Origin: Actinoallomurus soli
GTDB taxonomy: Bacteria > Actinomycetota > Actinomycetes > Streptosporangiales > Streptosporangiaceae
Assembly (NCBI RefSeq): GCF_024055715.1
Contig: NZ_JAMXMV010000018.1
Coordinates: forward strand, 62,001-126,000
Direction of reading: 5' to 3'
Length of the DNA stretch: 64,000 nt
Part shown: positions 17,709-28,659 of the stretch, piece by piece
How the letters are laid out: every line of letters starts with the position of its first letter
Position numbering within the stretch: the first letter of the stretch is position 1
Program-made: the position numbers and the translations under genes
Notes under the pieces: generated by a model
Told to the model about the DNA's origin: nothing
Database searches by the model: none
The model's input: the letters and a program-made list of their open reading frames with translations, nothing else

Positions 17709-18098
17709 TCAGAACGCGACGCCGCACCGGAGGATGACGTTCGCGTACGGGGTCGCCTCCCCGGTCCGTACGACCAGCTTGACCGCGTGCGCGAGCAGCT
17801 TCAGCTCCTCGTGCGGGACGTACGTGAGGGCGGGCAGCCGGTCGTCGAGCAGGGCGTGGCACTCCGGATTGCCGCCCACGACCTCCTCCGCCGCGACCGC
17901 GCCCTCGACGACCAGCTCCGCCAGGATCCCGTCCAGCACCTCGGCGAAGCCGGGGACGCCGAGTGTGAAGGCCAGGTCCACCACGTCCGCGTCGGCCGGG
18001 ATCGGCATCCCGCTGTCGCAGATCAGCACCTGGTCGGTGTGGCCCAGCCGGGCCAGGGCGCCGGAAAGGGCGCCGTTCAGAATTCCCCCGCGTTTCAC
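17709..18098 (-). CDS. rbsD: D-ribose pyranase
   Basis: A 129-residue RbsD/FucU-type mutarotase that interconverts the pyranose and furanose forms of ribose so that ribokinase can use it. It shows LNGALSGALARLGHTDQVLICDSGMPIP with the conserved active-site His and Asp, and ANVILRCGVAF at the C terminus. The start is a GTG placed directly after the TAG stop of rbsK, with GGAGG inside the end of rbsK, so the two genes are translationally coupled. It is the last gene of the ribose operon. Confidence 0.95.
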   Translation of the reverse strand: MKRGGILNGALSGALARLGHTDQVLICDSGMPIPADADVVDLAFTLGVPGFAEVLDGILAELVVEGAVAAEEVVGGNPECHALLDDRLPALTYVPHEELKLLAHAVKLVVRTGEATPYANVILRCGVAF

Positions 18099-18980
18099 CT
18101 AGTCCTCCAGATCGGCCGGCCTCGGGAAGGAGCTCTGCGCCCCCGCGACCCGTACGGCGGCGGCTCCGACGCGCGCGGCGAACCGCGCGGCCTCCGCAAG
18201 ATCGTCGCCCCGCGCCAGCCGCCAGGACAGGGCACCGGTGAACGCGTCCCCGGCTCCTGTCGTGTCGACCGCCTCGACGCGCGGGCTGGGCACCTCGATG
18301 ACGCCGTCGCCGTCCGCGACGACCGCGCCGTCCGCGCCCTTGGTGATGACGACCGAGCGCGGGCCGCGTGCGAGCAGGCCCGCGGGGTCGCTCGCCCCGA
18401 GGAAGGCGGCCTCGTGCTCGTTGACCACCAGGGGGTCACAGAGCGCGAGGAGCTCGTCCGGAACGGCGGCGGGCGGCGACAGGTTGAACACCACTCGCGC
18501 GCCGGCCCCTTCGGCGGCGCGCGCGGCGGCGAGCACCGCGTCGAGCGGCACCTCCATCTGCAGCGAGACCACCGACGCGGCGGCGAACAGCGGTCCGGCC
18601 GCCGTCACGTCCTCCTCGGTGACGCGGCCGTTCGCGCCGGGGGACACGATGATGCTGTTGTCGCCCTCGGGGCCCACCGTGATCAGCGCGACCCCGCTCG
18701 GGCCCGGCGTGGTGATCAGGTGGGTGATGTCCACGCCGTCGCCGCGCAGGGCGTCCCGCAGGAAGTCGCCCTGCCCGTCGGTGCCGGCGCGGCCGAGGAA
18801 CGCCACCCGGCCGCCCAGCCGGGCGGCGGCGACGGCCTGGTTGGCCCCCTTGCCGCCCGGGTAGGTGGCCAGGTCCGAGCCCAGCACGGTCTCCCCGGCC
18901 GCCGGGCGCCGGTCGACGCGGACCACGAGGTCCGCGTTGACCGAGCCGACGACCAGCACGTCGTAGGTCTTGTCCGGCAT
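18099..18980 (-). CDS. rbsK: Ribokinase
   Basis: A 293-residue PfkB-family kinase that phosphorylates D-ribose to ribose 5-phosphate. It shows the first signature YPGGKGANQAVAAARLG and the second VDTTGAGDAFTGAL with the catalytic Asp in GAGD. Length is normal. Its ATG follows the rbsB stop without a gap (TGAATG), and rbsD follows without a gap. Confidence 0.96.
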   Translation of the reverse strand: MPDKTYDVLVVGSVNADLVVRVDRRPAAGETVLGSDLATYPGGKGANQAVAAARLGGRVAFLGRAGTDGQGDFLRDALRGDGVDITHLITTPGPSGVALITVGPEGDNSIIVSPGANGRVTEEDVTAAGPLFAAASVVSLQMEVPLDAVLAAARAAEGAGARVVFNLSPPAAVPDELLALCDPLVVNEHEAAFLGASDPAGLLARGPRSVVITKGADGAVVADGDGVIEVPSPRVEAVDTTGAGDAFTGALSWRLARGDDLAEAARFAARVGAAAVRVAGAQSSFPRPADLED

Positions 18981-19931
18981 TCAGGATCCGTTCGTGAACT
19001 GAGCCACGTTGTCCTTCGTGGCCACCTTGACGGGGACCGCCACGGTAGCGTCGATCTTGTCGCCCTTCGCGGCCTTCACGGCGGCCTGCACGGCCATCTG
19101 GCCGAGGAGCACCGGCTGCTGGGCGACGTCGGCGGTGAGCGTGCCGGCCTGGATGGCCTTGAGCCCGTCCGGGGTGCCGTCGAAGCCGATGACCTTGACC
19201 TGCTTGCCGGCCTTCGCGCCCAGCGCCTTGATCGCGCCCAGCGCCATCTCGTCGTTGGCCGCGAACACCCCGGTGATGTCGGAGTGCGCCTGCACGATGT
19301 TGGTCATGACGTCCAGGCCCTTGGTCCGGTCGAAGTCGGCGGGCTGCTGGGCGACGACCTGGATGCCGGGGAACGCCTTGATGCCCTCCTCGAAGCCCTT
19401 CTGCCGGTCGTTGGCGGCCGACGTGCCCGCGGTGCCCTGGAGAACGGCGACCTTGCCCTTGCCGCCGAGCGCCTTGCCGAGCTCCTGGGCGGCCAGCTTG
19501 CCGCCGGCGACGTTGTCGGAGGCGACGGTCTGGGTGACGGTCGCGCCGTCGACGCCGCGGTCGGCGGCGACCACGGGAATTTTGGCGCGGTCGGCGGCCT
19601 TGGCGGCCGGCGCGGCGGCCGCGGAGTCGACCGGGTTCAGGATGATCGCCTTCATGCTCTGGCTGACGAAGTTCTGAACCTGGTTGACCTGCTGGGAGGC
19701 GTCGTTCTGGGCGTCCGTCGTGGTGATCTTGACGCCCTCCTTCTTCGCCTCCGCCTCGGCGCCCTGGCGCAGCTGCACGAAGTACGGGTTGTTCAGCGTC
19801 GAGACGGACAGGCCGATCTTGATGTCGCCCCCGCCGCCGGAGGACGAACCGCCGCCGTTGTTGCAGGCCGTGAGGCCGAGGGCGAGGACCGCACCGGCGG
19901 CCGCGACCGCGGCCGGCTTGATGAACTGCAT
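18981..19931 (-). CDS. rbsB: Ribose ABC transporter substrate-binding lipoprotein
   Basis: A 316-residue periplasmic-binding-type protein. The signal MQFIKPAAVAAAGAVLALGLTAC ends in a lipobox, LTAC, so Cys23 should carry lipid and anchor the protein outside. A Gly/Ser linker follows. The sugar-binding fold of family 4 is clear, with GLSVSTLNNPYFVQLRQGAEAEA and later FAANDEMALGAIKAL and IGFDGTPDGLKAI. It delivers ribose or a related sugar to the RbsA/RbsC transporter. Confidence 0.95.
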   Translation of the reverse strand: MQFIKPAAVAAAGAVLALGLTACNNGGGSSSGGGGDIKIGLSVSTLNNPYFVQLRQGAEAEAKKEGVKITTTDAQNDASQQVNQVQNFVSQSMKAIILNPVDSAAAAPAAKAADRAKIPVVAADRGVDGATVTQTVASDNVAGGKLAAQELGKALGGKGKVAVLQGTAGTSAANDRQKGFEEGIKAFPGIQVVAQQPADFDRTKGLDVMTNIVQAHSDITGVFAANDEMALGAIKALGAKAGKQVKVIGFDGTPDGLKAIQAGTLTADVAQQPVLLGQMAVQAAVKAAKGDKIDATVAVPVKVATKDNVAQFTNGS

Positions 19932-19958
19932 GGTGGTGAGACCTTTCGATGTGTTTCT

Positions 19959-20914
19959 TCAGCGGGCCTGGCGGCGGCGCAGCGTGTCGAGGAGCACCGC
20001 GAGCGCGATGACGACCCCGATCACGACCTGCTGCCAGAAGGCGGAGACGGACAGGAGGTTCAGGCCGTTGCGGAGCACGGCGAGGATGAGCGCGCCGACG
20101 AAGGTGCCGAGGGCCTTGCCCTTGCCACCGGACAGGCTCGCCCCGCCGATGACGACGGCGGCGATCGCGTCCAGCTCGTAGCCGGCGGCGGCCTGCGGCT
20201 GGGCCGAGGCGAGCCGGCTGGCCAGGACGATGCCGGCGACGGCCGCGAACCCACCCGCCAGGGCGTAGGTGACCAGCTTCTGCCGGGTGACCTTGATCCC
20301 GGACAACCGGGCGGCCTCCTCGTTGCCGCCGATCGCGTACATCGCGCGCCCGGAGTACGTCCGGTTCAGCACGACCGCGGTGATGACGCCCATCACGATC
20401 ATCACGATCACCGGCACCGGCAGGTAGCTGCCGATCGTGTCACCGAGGTGCGACACCGAGTCCGGCAGGGCGATCGGGCTGCCCTGGGAGATGACGAGGC
20501 CGAGGCCGCGCGCCACGCCCTGCATGGCGAGCGTGGCGATGAACGGCGGCAGCTTCCCGTAGGTGATCAGCACGCCGTTCACCAGTCCGCACGCGATGCC
20601 GACGATCAGCGCGAAGCCGGTGGCCAGCGGCCAGGGCATGCCATGGCTCGTGGCGGTCCAGGCGAGCACGACCGCCGACAGGGCCGCGACCGCGCCGACC
20701 GACAGGTCGATGCCGCTCGTGATGATGACGAACGTCTGGCCGAAGGCGAGGATCGCGGTGACCGCCGCCTGGACGCCGACGTTGAGCAGGTTCGTGACCG
20801 TCAGGAAGTCGCCGGACAGCAGGGTCAGGGCGACGACCAGGACGACGAGCCCGAGGAGCGAGCCGTTCTCGCTCAGTACGGCGCTGCCCTTGCGCAGCCG
20901 CAGCGTTCCGGTCG

Positions 20915-20918
<4 letters not shown>
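19959..20918 (-). CDS. rbsC: Ribose ABC transporter permease
   Basis: A 319-residue integral membrane permease (BPD_transp_2). It has about eight to ten hydrophobic segments and the family stretches GQTFVIITSGIDLSVGAVAALSAVV and VVIGGASLSGGKGKALGTFVGAL. Its ATG at 20918 overlaps the rbsA stop as ATGA, with GGAGGAAAC before it; a longer upstream frame only crosses rbsA. It forms the pore for RbsA. Confidence 0.95.
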
Positions 20919-22407
<1,489 letters not shown>

Positions 22408-22411
<4 letters not shown>

Positions 22412-23409
22412 TTCGTCTCCGTTTCTCCGCAGGAGCGGCGGATCACGAGCCGGGCCGGCAGGACGACCGACTCGACGGGGTGGCCCTCGACGCGGTCCAG
22501 GAGCACGCGCACCGCGCGGCGCCCGAGCTCTTCGGCGGGCTGCGCGATCGCGGTGAGCGGCGGGTCGAGGTGCGCGAACCACGCCACGTCGTCGAAGGAG
22601 GCCAGGGCGACGTCGTCGGGGATCCGCAGCCCGCGCGACCGGATCTCGTCCAGGGCGCCGAGCGCCATCAGGTTGTCTCCCGCGAAGATCACTTCGGGGG
22701 GTTCGGACAGGTCGAGGAACCGGGCGGCGATGGCCCGCCCGCTGGCCGCCTGGAAGTCGCCCGCCTCGACGTACCGGCCGGGGACGTCCAGGCCGCACGC
22801 GCGCATCGCGTCGTGGAAGGCCCGCGTGCGCTCCCGTCCGGTGGACAGCAGCTCCGGCCCGGAGATGAACGCGATCCGCCGGCGGCCGAGCCGGTGGATG
22901 TGCCGGACCAGGTCGTGGATGGCCTCCGTCCCGTCGGCGCGCACGGAGGGCACCTCCAGGCCGGGGAGTGTGCGGTCGAGGAAGACGACCGGGGCGCCGG
23001 AGCGCACGCAGTCCTCGACGAGCGGGGTGATCTCCGCCGTCGGGCAGATCAGCAGGCCGTCCACGCGCTGCTCCAGGAGCGTGCGCACGTAGTGGTCCTG
23101 CTGCTCGGGCCGCTCGTCGGCGTTGCCGATGACGACGGTGTAGCCGGCCGCACGCGCCTCGTCCTCGACCGCCCGCGCCAGGACGGCGAAGAACGGGTTC
23201 AGGATGTCGCCGATGATGAGCCCGAGCGTCTGGGTGGCCTCGGTGCGCAGCGAGCGGGCGACGGCGTTCGGCCGGTAGCGCAGCGCCCGCATCGCGGCCT
23301 GGACCTTGTCGCGAGTCTCCTCGCTGACCCTGGGGCTGTCGTTGAGCACCCGTGACACCGTGGCGACGGAGACGCCCGCGTGTGCGGCGACGTCCTTGAT
23401 GCCGGCCAT
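22408..23409 (-). CDS. rbsR: LacI-family repressor of the ribose operon
   Basis: A 333-residue repressor. Residues 1-55 form the LacI helix-turn-helix and hinge (IKDVAAHAGVSVATVSRVLNDSPRVSEETRDKV), and residues 60-330 form the sugar-binding core. It is the first gene of the operon, and twin LacI-type operators lie 23-63 bp upstream, so autoregulation is expected. The effector is probably ribose, inferred from the operon. Confidence 0.94.
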
Positions 23410-23431
23410 CGGGCCTCCTGTTCGGTGCGTG

Positions 23432-23472
23432 ATGGAAACGATTACATGGGAGTGTATGGAAACGATTACATG
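23432..23472. promoter_or_regulatory. Twin LacI-type operators of the rbs operon
   Basis: Two exact 17-bp copies of ATGGAAACGATTACATG stand at 23432-23448 and 23456-23472, 24 bp apart. Read on the other strand, the inner part TGTAATCGTTTCCA closely matches the LacI/CcpA-family pattern with a central CG. They lie between divergent rbsR and a methyltransferase gene. Confidence 0.85.
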
Positions 23473-23484
23473 ATCTCTACGTGA

Positions 23485-24216
<732 letters not shown>

Positions 24217-24220
24217 CCGG

Positions 24221-26479
24221 TCACGGCTCCGCGCGCCGTACGAACACCGCGAACGCCGCGGTGACCAGCGTGATCGCGCCGATGACGACGAGCTGGGTGT
24301 GCATCCGGGCCACCAGGAGCGCCCGCGGGTCCCGGAAGGGGGCCAGGTCGGTGGGTAGGGCCAGGGCGTAGAAGACGGACGTCCCGACGGCGCCCCCGAG
24401 GAGCTGCCCGCCCTGGTGCAGCCCGGCGGCGGCGCCCCCGAGGCGTACGGGCGCGTGCCCGAGCACGGCGGCGGCCGCGGTGGGGATCACGAGCCCGAGG
24501 CCGAGCCCGGCGAACGGAAGCCACGGCACCACGGACGCGTAGGAGAAGTCGCGCCCGAGCAGGGACAGGCCGAACGCCGCGGCCATGGTCAGCAGCAGCC
24601 CGATCACGAGCGGCGGCCGAGGGCCCACCCGGCCGCCGACGGCGGCCGCGATCGCCGCGCCGACGACGTACGCCAGCGTCATCGGCAGCGTGGCGATCGC
24701 CGCCTTCAGCGGCGCCATGCGGCCGACCGTCTGCAGGTAGACCGCCAGGAGCATGTACAGGCCGTTCAGCCCCGCGAAGCCGACCGCCGACAGGCCGATC
24801 GCCGCCGGCAGCGAGGGCGAGGCCAGCAGGATCGGAGGGCGACCGCGCCGGATCTGCGACTCCACGATCCAGAAGATCCCGACCAGCAGCGCGGCCCCGG
24901 CCAGCAGGACGCCCGTCACGACACCGGCCGACTCCTGGACGCGGACCACCGCGAAGGTCAGGACGAACAGCGCCGCCGACAGGAAGACCATCCCGGGCAG
25001 GCTGAACGACGCGGACGCGTCACCGCGCGACTCGCGGCCGGCGACCAGGACGATGACGGCGGCGAGGACGCCCAGCACCGCCGGGAGGACGAACACCCAA
25101 CGCCACGCGACCTGTTCGATCACCGGCCATGCGACGAACACCCCGGCCAGCGCCGTACTGCCGGCCACGGCGCCCCAGACGCCGGTGACGACGATCAGCC
25201 TTCTCCCGGAGAAGGCCTCGCGGACGAGCCCCAGACCGGCCGGCAGAGCCAGGCCCGCCGCCACCCCTGCCGCACCCCGCAGCACGATCAGCACGCCGAG
25301 GGCGGGTGAGAGGAGCGCGAGGAGCGTGGCCACCGCGCACGCGGCCGTACCGATGACGAACAGCCTCTTGCGCCCGAACCGGTCGGCGAGCCATCCGCCG
25401 GCGACGACGCTGAGCGCGAGCCCGAGCAGATAGGCGTTCGCCACCCAGGTCAGGCCGGCGAGTGTCGCACCCAGGTCCCGCTGGATGATGGGGAGGGCGA
25501 GATTCACCCCGCTCGCGGTGAGCGAGTTCGCCAGCACGCCGAGCACCACACCGAGTGCCGCGAGCGGCGGAACGCCGCGCGCCGGTGTCCGCATCGGTGC
25601 GGCCTGGAACGGCGGCGCGCCGTGGCGGGTCGCGGCCGCCGCTCCCTGGGTCAGCAGCGTTCGCACGTCGCCCTGCGGAGCACCGGGTGGGGCGCCCAGC
25701 AGGTGCAGCAGCGCCTGGACGGCGGTCGGCCGGCGCCGCGGGTCCTTCTCCAGGCAGGCGGCGACGAGGCCGCCCAGCCAGGGCGGCAGCCCGCGCAGGT
25801 CCGGGACGCCGTGCAGGATGGCGTTCATCACCGACGGCACCGAGTCGCCCGCGAAGGCCCGGCGCCCCGTCGCCGCGAACACCATCGTCAGACCCCACGC
25901 GAACATGTCCGCGGCCGACCCGATCGGACCGGCCGTGAGCTGCTCCGGCGCCATGTAGGCCGGCGTGCCGACGACCTGGCTCGTCATCGTGACGTCGGAG
26001 TCCAGCACCCGCGCGATGCCGAAGTCGATGACCCGCGGCCCGCCGGGACCCATGATCACGTTGGCGGGCTTGAAGTCCCGGTGCACGATCCCGGCCTGGT
26101 GGACGGCGGTCAGGGCGGTGGCGGTGCCGATGGCCAGCCGCAACAGCTCGGGCTCCGGCAACGGGCACGTCACGTCCTGCAGCGCCGGGCCGGGCACGAA
26201 CTCGCTGACGATGTACGGCTGGTCGCCGGCGACGTTCGCGTCGATCACCGGCGCCGTGCAGAACCCGGGAACCCGCTCGGCCGCCGACAGCTCACGGACG
26301 AACCGTGAACGCGCCCGGGCGTCCCCGCTCAGCTGCGCGCGCAGCAGCTTGATCGCCACCTGCCGCCCGGCCGCGTCCGCCCCGAGATAGACCACCCCCT
26401 GGCCGCCCTCACCGAGACGCGCGGTCACCGTGTACGCGCCCAGCCGCGTCGGATCGCTCGGGAGCAGTGCGGCCGTCAT
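24221..26479 (-). CDS. Ser/Thr protein kinase fused to a 14-helix MFS transporter
   Basis: A 752-residue two-domain membrane protein. Residues 12-265 are a complete Hanks-type kinase: Gly-rich loop LGEGGQGVVYLG, Lys44 in VAIK, HRDFKPAN at 133-140 with catalytic Asp135, DFG at 152-154 and GTPAYMAPEQ at 171-180. A 45-residue linker leads to an MFS exporter of the EmrB/QacA type (about 305-750), with GGWLADRFGRKRL at 361-373 and about 14 helices. All kinase residues are present, so it should be active. The kinase probably gates or senses the transporter, in cis or by phosphorylating partners; this is inference. The ATG at 26479 starts the kinase; upstream codons lack sense. No extracellular PASTA-type sensor exists, so the transporter part may be the sensor. 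Confidence 0.92.
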   Translation of the reverse strand: MTAALLPSDPTRLGAYTVTARLGEGGQGVVYLGADAAGRQVAIKLLRAQLSGDARARSRFVRELSAAERVPGFCTAPVIDANVAGDQPYIVSEFVPGPALQDVTCPLPEPELLRLAIGTATALTAVHQAGIVHRDFKPANVIMGPGGPRVIDFGIARVLDSDVTMTSQVVGTPAYMAPEQLTAGPIGSAADMFAWGLTMVFAATGRRAFAGDSVPSVMNAILHGVPDLRGLPPWLGGLVAACLEKDPRRRPTAVQALLHLLGAPPGAPQGDVRTLLTQGAAAATRHGAPPFQAAPMRTPARGVPPLAALGVVLGVLANSLTASGVNLALPIIQRDLGATLAGLTWVANAYLLGLALSVVAGGWLADRFGRKRLFVIGTAACAVATLLALLSPALGVLIVLRGAAGVAAGLALPAGLGLVREAFSGRRLIVVTGVWGAVAGSTALAGVFVAWPVIEQVAWRWVFVLPAVLGVLAAVIVLVAGRESRGDASASFSLPGMVFLSAALFVLTFAVVRVQESAGVVTGVLLAGAALLVGIFWIVESQIRRGRPPILLASPSLPAAIGLSAVGFAGLNGLYMLLAVYLQTVGRMAPLKAAIATLPMTLAYVVGAAIAAAVGGRVGPRPPLVIGLLLTMAAAFGLSLLGRDFSYASVVPWLPFAGLGLGLVIPTAAAAVLGHAPVRLGGAAAGLHQGGQLLGGAVGTSVFYALALPTDLAPFRDPRALLVARMHTQLVVIGAITLVTAAFAVFVRRAEP

Positions 26480-26730
26480 CCGTCCTCCGAATGGGGGTCG
26501 ATCGGAGCTGGGCCCGCCATCGATCGACGGGAACCCGATCATTATCGACGCTGCGGCGCTCCGGGACCGGCCATCCGCGCGAAGCGGCGCGACCGGTGGG
26601 ACCGCCGGTGGGCCCTGCGACCCAATGCGAAATAGGGCCCCCGGCCCTTTCTGCGGCGACGACAGGACCCAATACTGATCACCCGGACCGGTCCATTACC
26701 CCACCTTTGAACCCCCCGAAAGGGGCCCTC

Positions 26731-27441
26731 GTGGCCAAGGTTCGTGTACTCGCCTCCGCCGTCGCCCTCACGCCGCCGCTTCTTCTCGCGGTCGCGACCG
26801 GTGCCCAAGCGTCCGCCACCTCATCCGCGCCCGCCACCTCATCCGCGTCCGCCACCTCCGCGCCCGTCACCTCTTCGTCCGCGCCCGCTGCGGCGCGCCC
26901 CGCCGGCACCGTGTCGGCGGCCGCGGTCACGAAGACGGTCAAATTGGTCACGCAGGAGCAGTCGAAGTCCTACTACTGTGCGCCGGCCGCCGGGCGCGCC
27001 GTCGCGTCGACGTGGATGCCGAAGAGCTCCCTGCCCAGTCAGAACACGGTCGCCAAGGCCATGCACACCAAGGCGCCGAATGGGACCGGCACCGCCTGGA
27101 TCGCGATCGGCATCAACGCCGTCATTCATCGCGGTTCCTACTATCAGAACCTCCACCCCACGTCCGCGAACTTCGTCTGGAACGCGGTCACCTACGACAT
27201 CGGCACCAAGAAGCACGCGGTCGTCGCCCGGGTGCTGGCGGGCGCGAAGCCGTGGACGCCGCACTGGAACGACAAGACCGGCCACGCCATGGTCATCTAC
27301 GGCTACCACTCCGATTCCCACGGCAAGCAGCTGTACTGGTGGGACCCGGCGGACAACACCTTCCACCACTCCTCGCTGAGCTCGTCCTGGACCGCGATCT
27401 CGAAGGGCGGCAAGAACCTCATCGGCTTCTACCCCAGCTGA
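26731..27441 (+). CDS. Secreted C39-like peptidase-fold protein
   Basis: A 236-residue exported protein. Residues 1-30 are a signal peptide, followed by an Ala/Ser/Thr/Pro-rich linker of about 45 residues. The rest matches the peptidase_C39_2 fold: SYYCAPAAGRAVAS supplies the candidate Cys, TGHAMVIYGYHSDSHGKQLYWWDP the His and Asp. It is thus a likely cysteine protease or amidase acting outside the cell. The start is GTG at 26731. A strong hairpin follows at 27476. Confidence 0.82.
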   Translation: MAKVRVLASAVALTPPLLLAVATGAQASATSSAPATSSASATSAPVTSSSAPAAARPAGTVSAAAVTKTVKLVTQEQSKSYYCAPAAGRAVASTWMPKSSLPSQNTVAKAMHTKAPNGTGTAWIAIGINAVIHRGSYYQNLHPTSANFVWNAVTYDIGTKKHAVVARVLAGAKPWTPHWNDKTGHAMVIYGYHSDSHGKQLYWWDPADNTFHHSSLSSSWTAISKGGKNLIGFYPS

Positions 27442-27475
27442 GCAGAATTCCGCCTGCACGGCATCCGCAGAGCGA

Positions 27476-27513
27476 CGGCCGGTCCTCGCCGGGAAACCGG
27501 AGAGGACCGGCCG
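27476..27513. terminator. Long hairpin with GAAA tetraloop between convergent genes
   Basis: CGGCCGGTCCTC (27476-27487) pairs with GAGGACCGGCCG (27502-27513). Inside, after one G-A mismatch, CCGG and CCGG close a GAAA tetraloop. It lies between the stop of the C39-like gene and the stop of the NADAR gene. Confidence 0.85.
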
Positions 27514-27530
27514 AGGGCGCGAGGCACCGG

Positions 27531-28073
27531 TCATCCGCGCAGAGCGGTGCGAACGTCCATCAGCGCGAACCCGAGCAGGTTGAGCCCACGCCACTCCGAC
27601 GGCCGGGACGCCTCCGGTTGCGACGCCGACAGCCCGATGCCCCAGACGGTGTCGTACGGGCTGGCCTCCACGAGCACCCGATCGCCCGTGGCCAGCAGGA
27701 AGTCGCGCAGCGGCGGATGCTGCCCGAACTTCGCCGTGTTCGCCGCCACCACGAGCCCGTACCGGTGCTCGGCCCAGACGTCCTCGTCGAACCCGCGCAC
27801 CCTGCGCCCGGCGCTCTTGGCCTTGGCCGGGTCGTCGTCGGCGAGCACGCGCTCCTCCGCCTCGGCGTCCCCGAACAGCCGCGCCTTACCCGCCATCATG
27901 GAGTGCTCGGCGGTCGCGTACCGCACGCCGTCCACCGTGAACGGCGCCGGATACCACTGGCTCAGGCAGCCCTTCCCGACGCCTCCGCCCTTCGGCGGCC
28001 GATGCCCCCAGAACAACAGCATCTCCGGCAGCCCACCGTCTTCCTCCAACCGAACCAGCTCCTCGACCCGCAT
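27531..28073 (-). CDS. NADAR-family protein
   Basis: A 180-residue protein of the NADAR (YbiA-like) fold. It shows LSQWYPAPFTVDGVRYATAEHSMMAGKARLFGD and VWGIGLS, the conserved pocket residues. NADAR proteins act on ADP-ribose-derived or riboflavin-pathway N-glycosides, and some remove ADP-ribose from guanine in DNA as antitoxins. No DarT-like toxin gene is visible next to it. It is divergent from a small HTH gene across 120-160 bp that carry repeated CAAGT-type motifs. Confidence 0.9.
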   Translation of the reverse strand: MRVEELVRLEEDGGLPEMLLFWGHRPPKGGGVGKGCLSQWYPAPFTVDGVRYATAEHSMMAGKARLFGDAEAEERVLADDDPAKAKSAGRRVRGFDEDVWAEHRYGLVVAANTAKFGQHPPLRDFLLATGDRVLVEASPYDTVWGIGLSASQPEASRPSEWRGLNLLGFALMDVRTALRG

Positions 28074-28122
28074 AAGGGCCGATGCTGCTGGTATCGGCGG
28101 TATCCGGGCAACCCGTTTCCTC

Positions 28123-28166
28123 GTACTTGACGTGGGCTGCCAAGTACTGGACGATGGGCGTCAAGT
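28123..28166. promoter_or_regulatory. Overlapping inverted repeats and promoter between NADAR and HTH genes
   Basis: GTACTTG (28123-28129) mirrors CAAGTAC (28141-28147), and ACTTGACG (28125-28132) mirrors CGTCAAGT (28159-28166). TTGACG at 28127-28132 stands 17 bp from GACGAT (28150-28155), a plausible promoter for the HTH gene. The repeats overlap both boxes, so a repressor bound here would block it. Confidence 0.55.
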
Positions 28167-28235
28167 GATGCTGGACTGTGAGAGGAGCCGGTCATCCGCA
28201 GGGAGCTCATCGACCAACTGGTCCGGATCATCGAA

Positions 28236-28649
28236 GTGCGGTTGCTCGATCCGCTGGAGATCCTTCTCGACGGTGACGACGCCGTCGGCGTGTTGCGGCG
28301 CTCGGTGCGGGAGCGGGCGGCGGGCTGGGCCGACCGGATGATCGACGGCGATGAGCAGACCGCGACGCACACGATCGCGCGGATGATGGCGACGCTCTAT
28401 CCCGGTGACGAGCCGTTCGACCCGCCCGCCGACTGGTGGCGGACGCCGCTGGGGCAGGTCGTCGTCCGCCGGGTCGGGCATCCCTTCGCGCGCGCCGTCT
28501 CGTACTCGGTGGCGGGGGCGATGCTCGGCATCACCCGGCAGGGCGTCCACGACCTGGTGACCCGGGGAAAGCTCGAACGCCACCCGGAGGGCGGCGTGAC
28601 GCCCGAGTCCGTACGCGACCGCCTGAACCGGCGGTCCTCGACCTCTTGA
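28236..28649 (+). CDS. Small HTH-domain protein divergent from NADAR
   Basis: A 137-residue protein I do not recognise by name. The C-terminal 60 residues (YSVAGAMLGITRQGVHDLVTRGKLERHPEGGVTPESVRDRL) look like a DNA-binding helix-turn-helix of the MerR/excisionase kind. The N-terminal part is helical and acidic. GTG at 28236 is the first standard start in frame, but the frame already makes sense from 28194 (IRRELIDQLVRIIEV), where GAGAGGAG stands six bases before an ATC codon; a non-standard start is possible. The ATG of the next gene follows after 10 bp, so the two form an operon. It may bind the repeats at 28123-28166. Confidence 0.7.
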   Translation: MRLLDPLEILLDGDDAVGVLRRSVRERAAGWADRMIDGDEQTATHTIARMMATLYPGDEPFDPPADWWRTPLGQVVVRRVGHPFARAVSYSVAGAMLGITRQGVHDLVTRGKLERHPEGGVTPESVRDRLNRRSSTS

Positions 28650-28659
28650 GAGGAATCCC

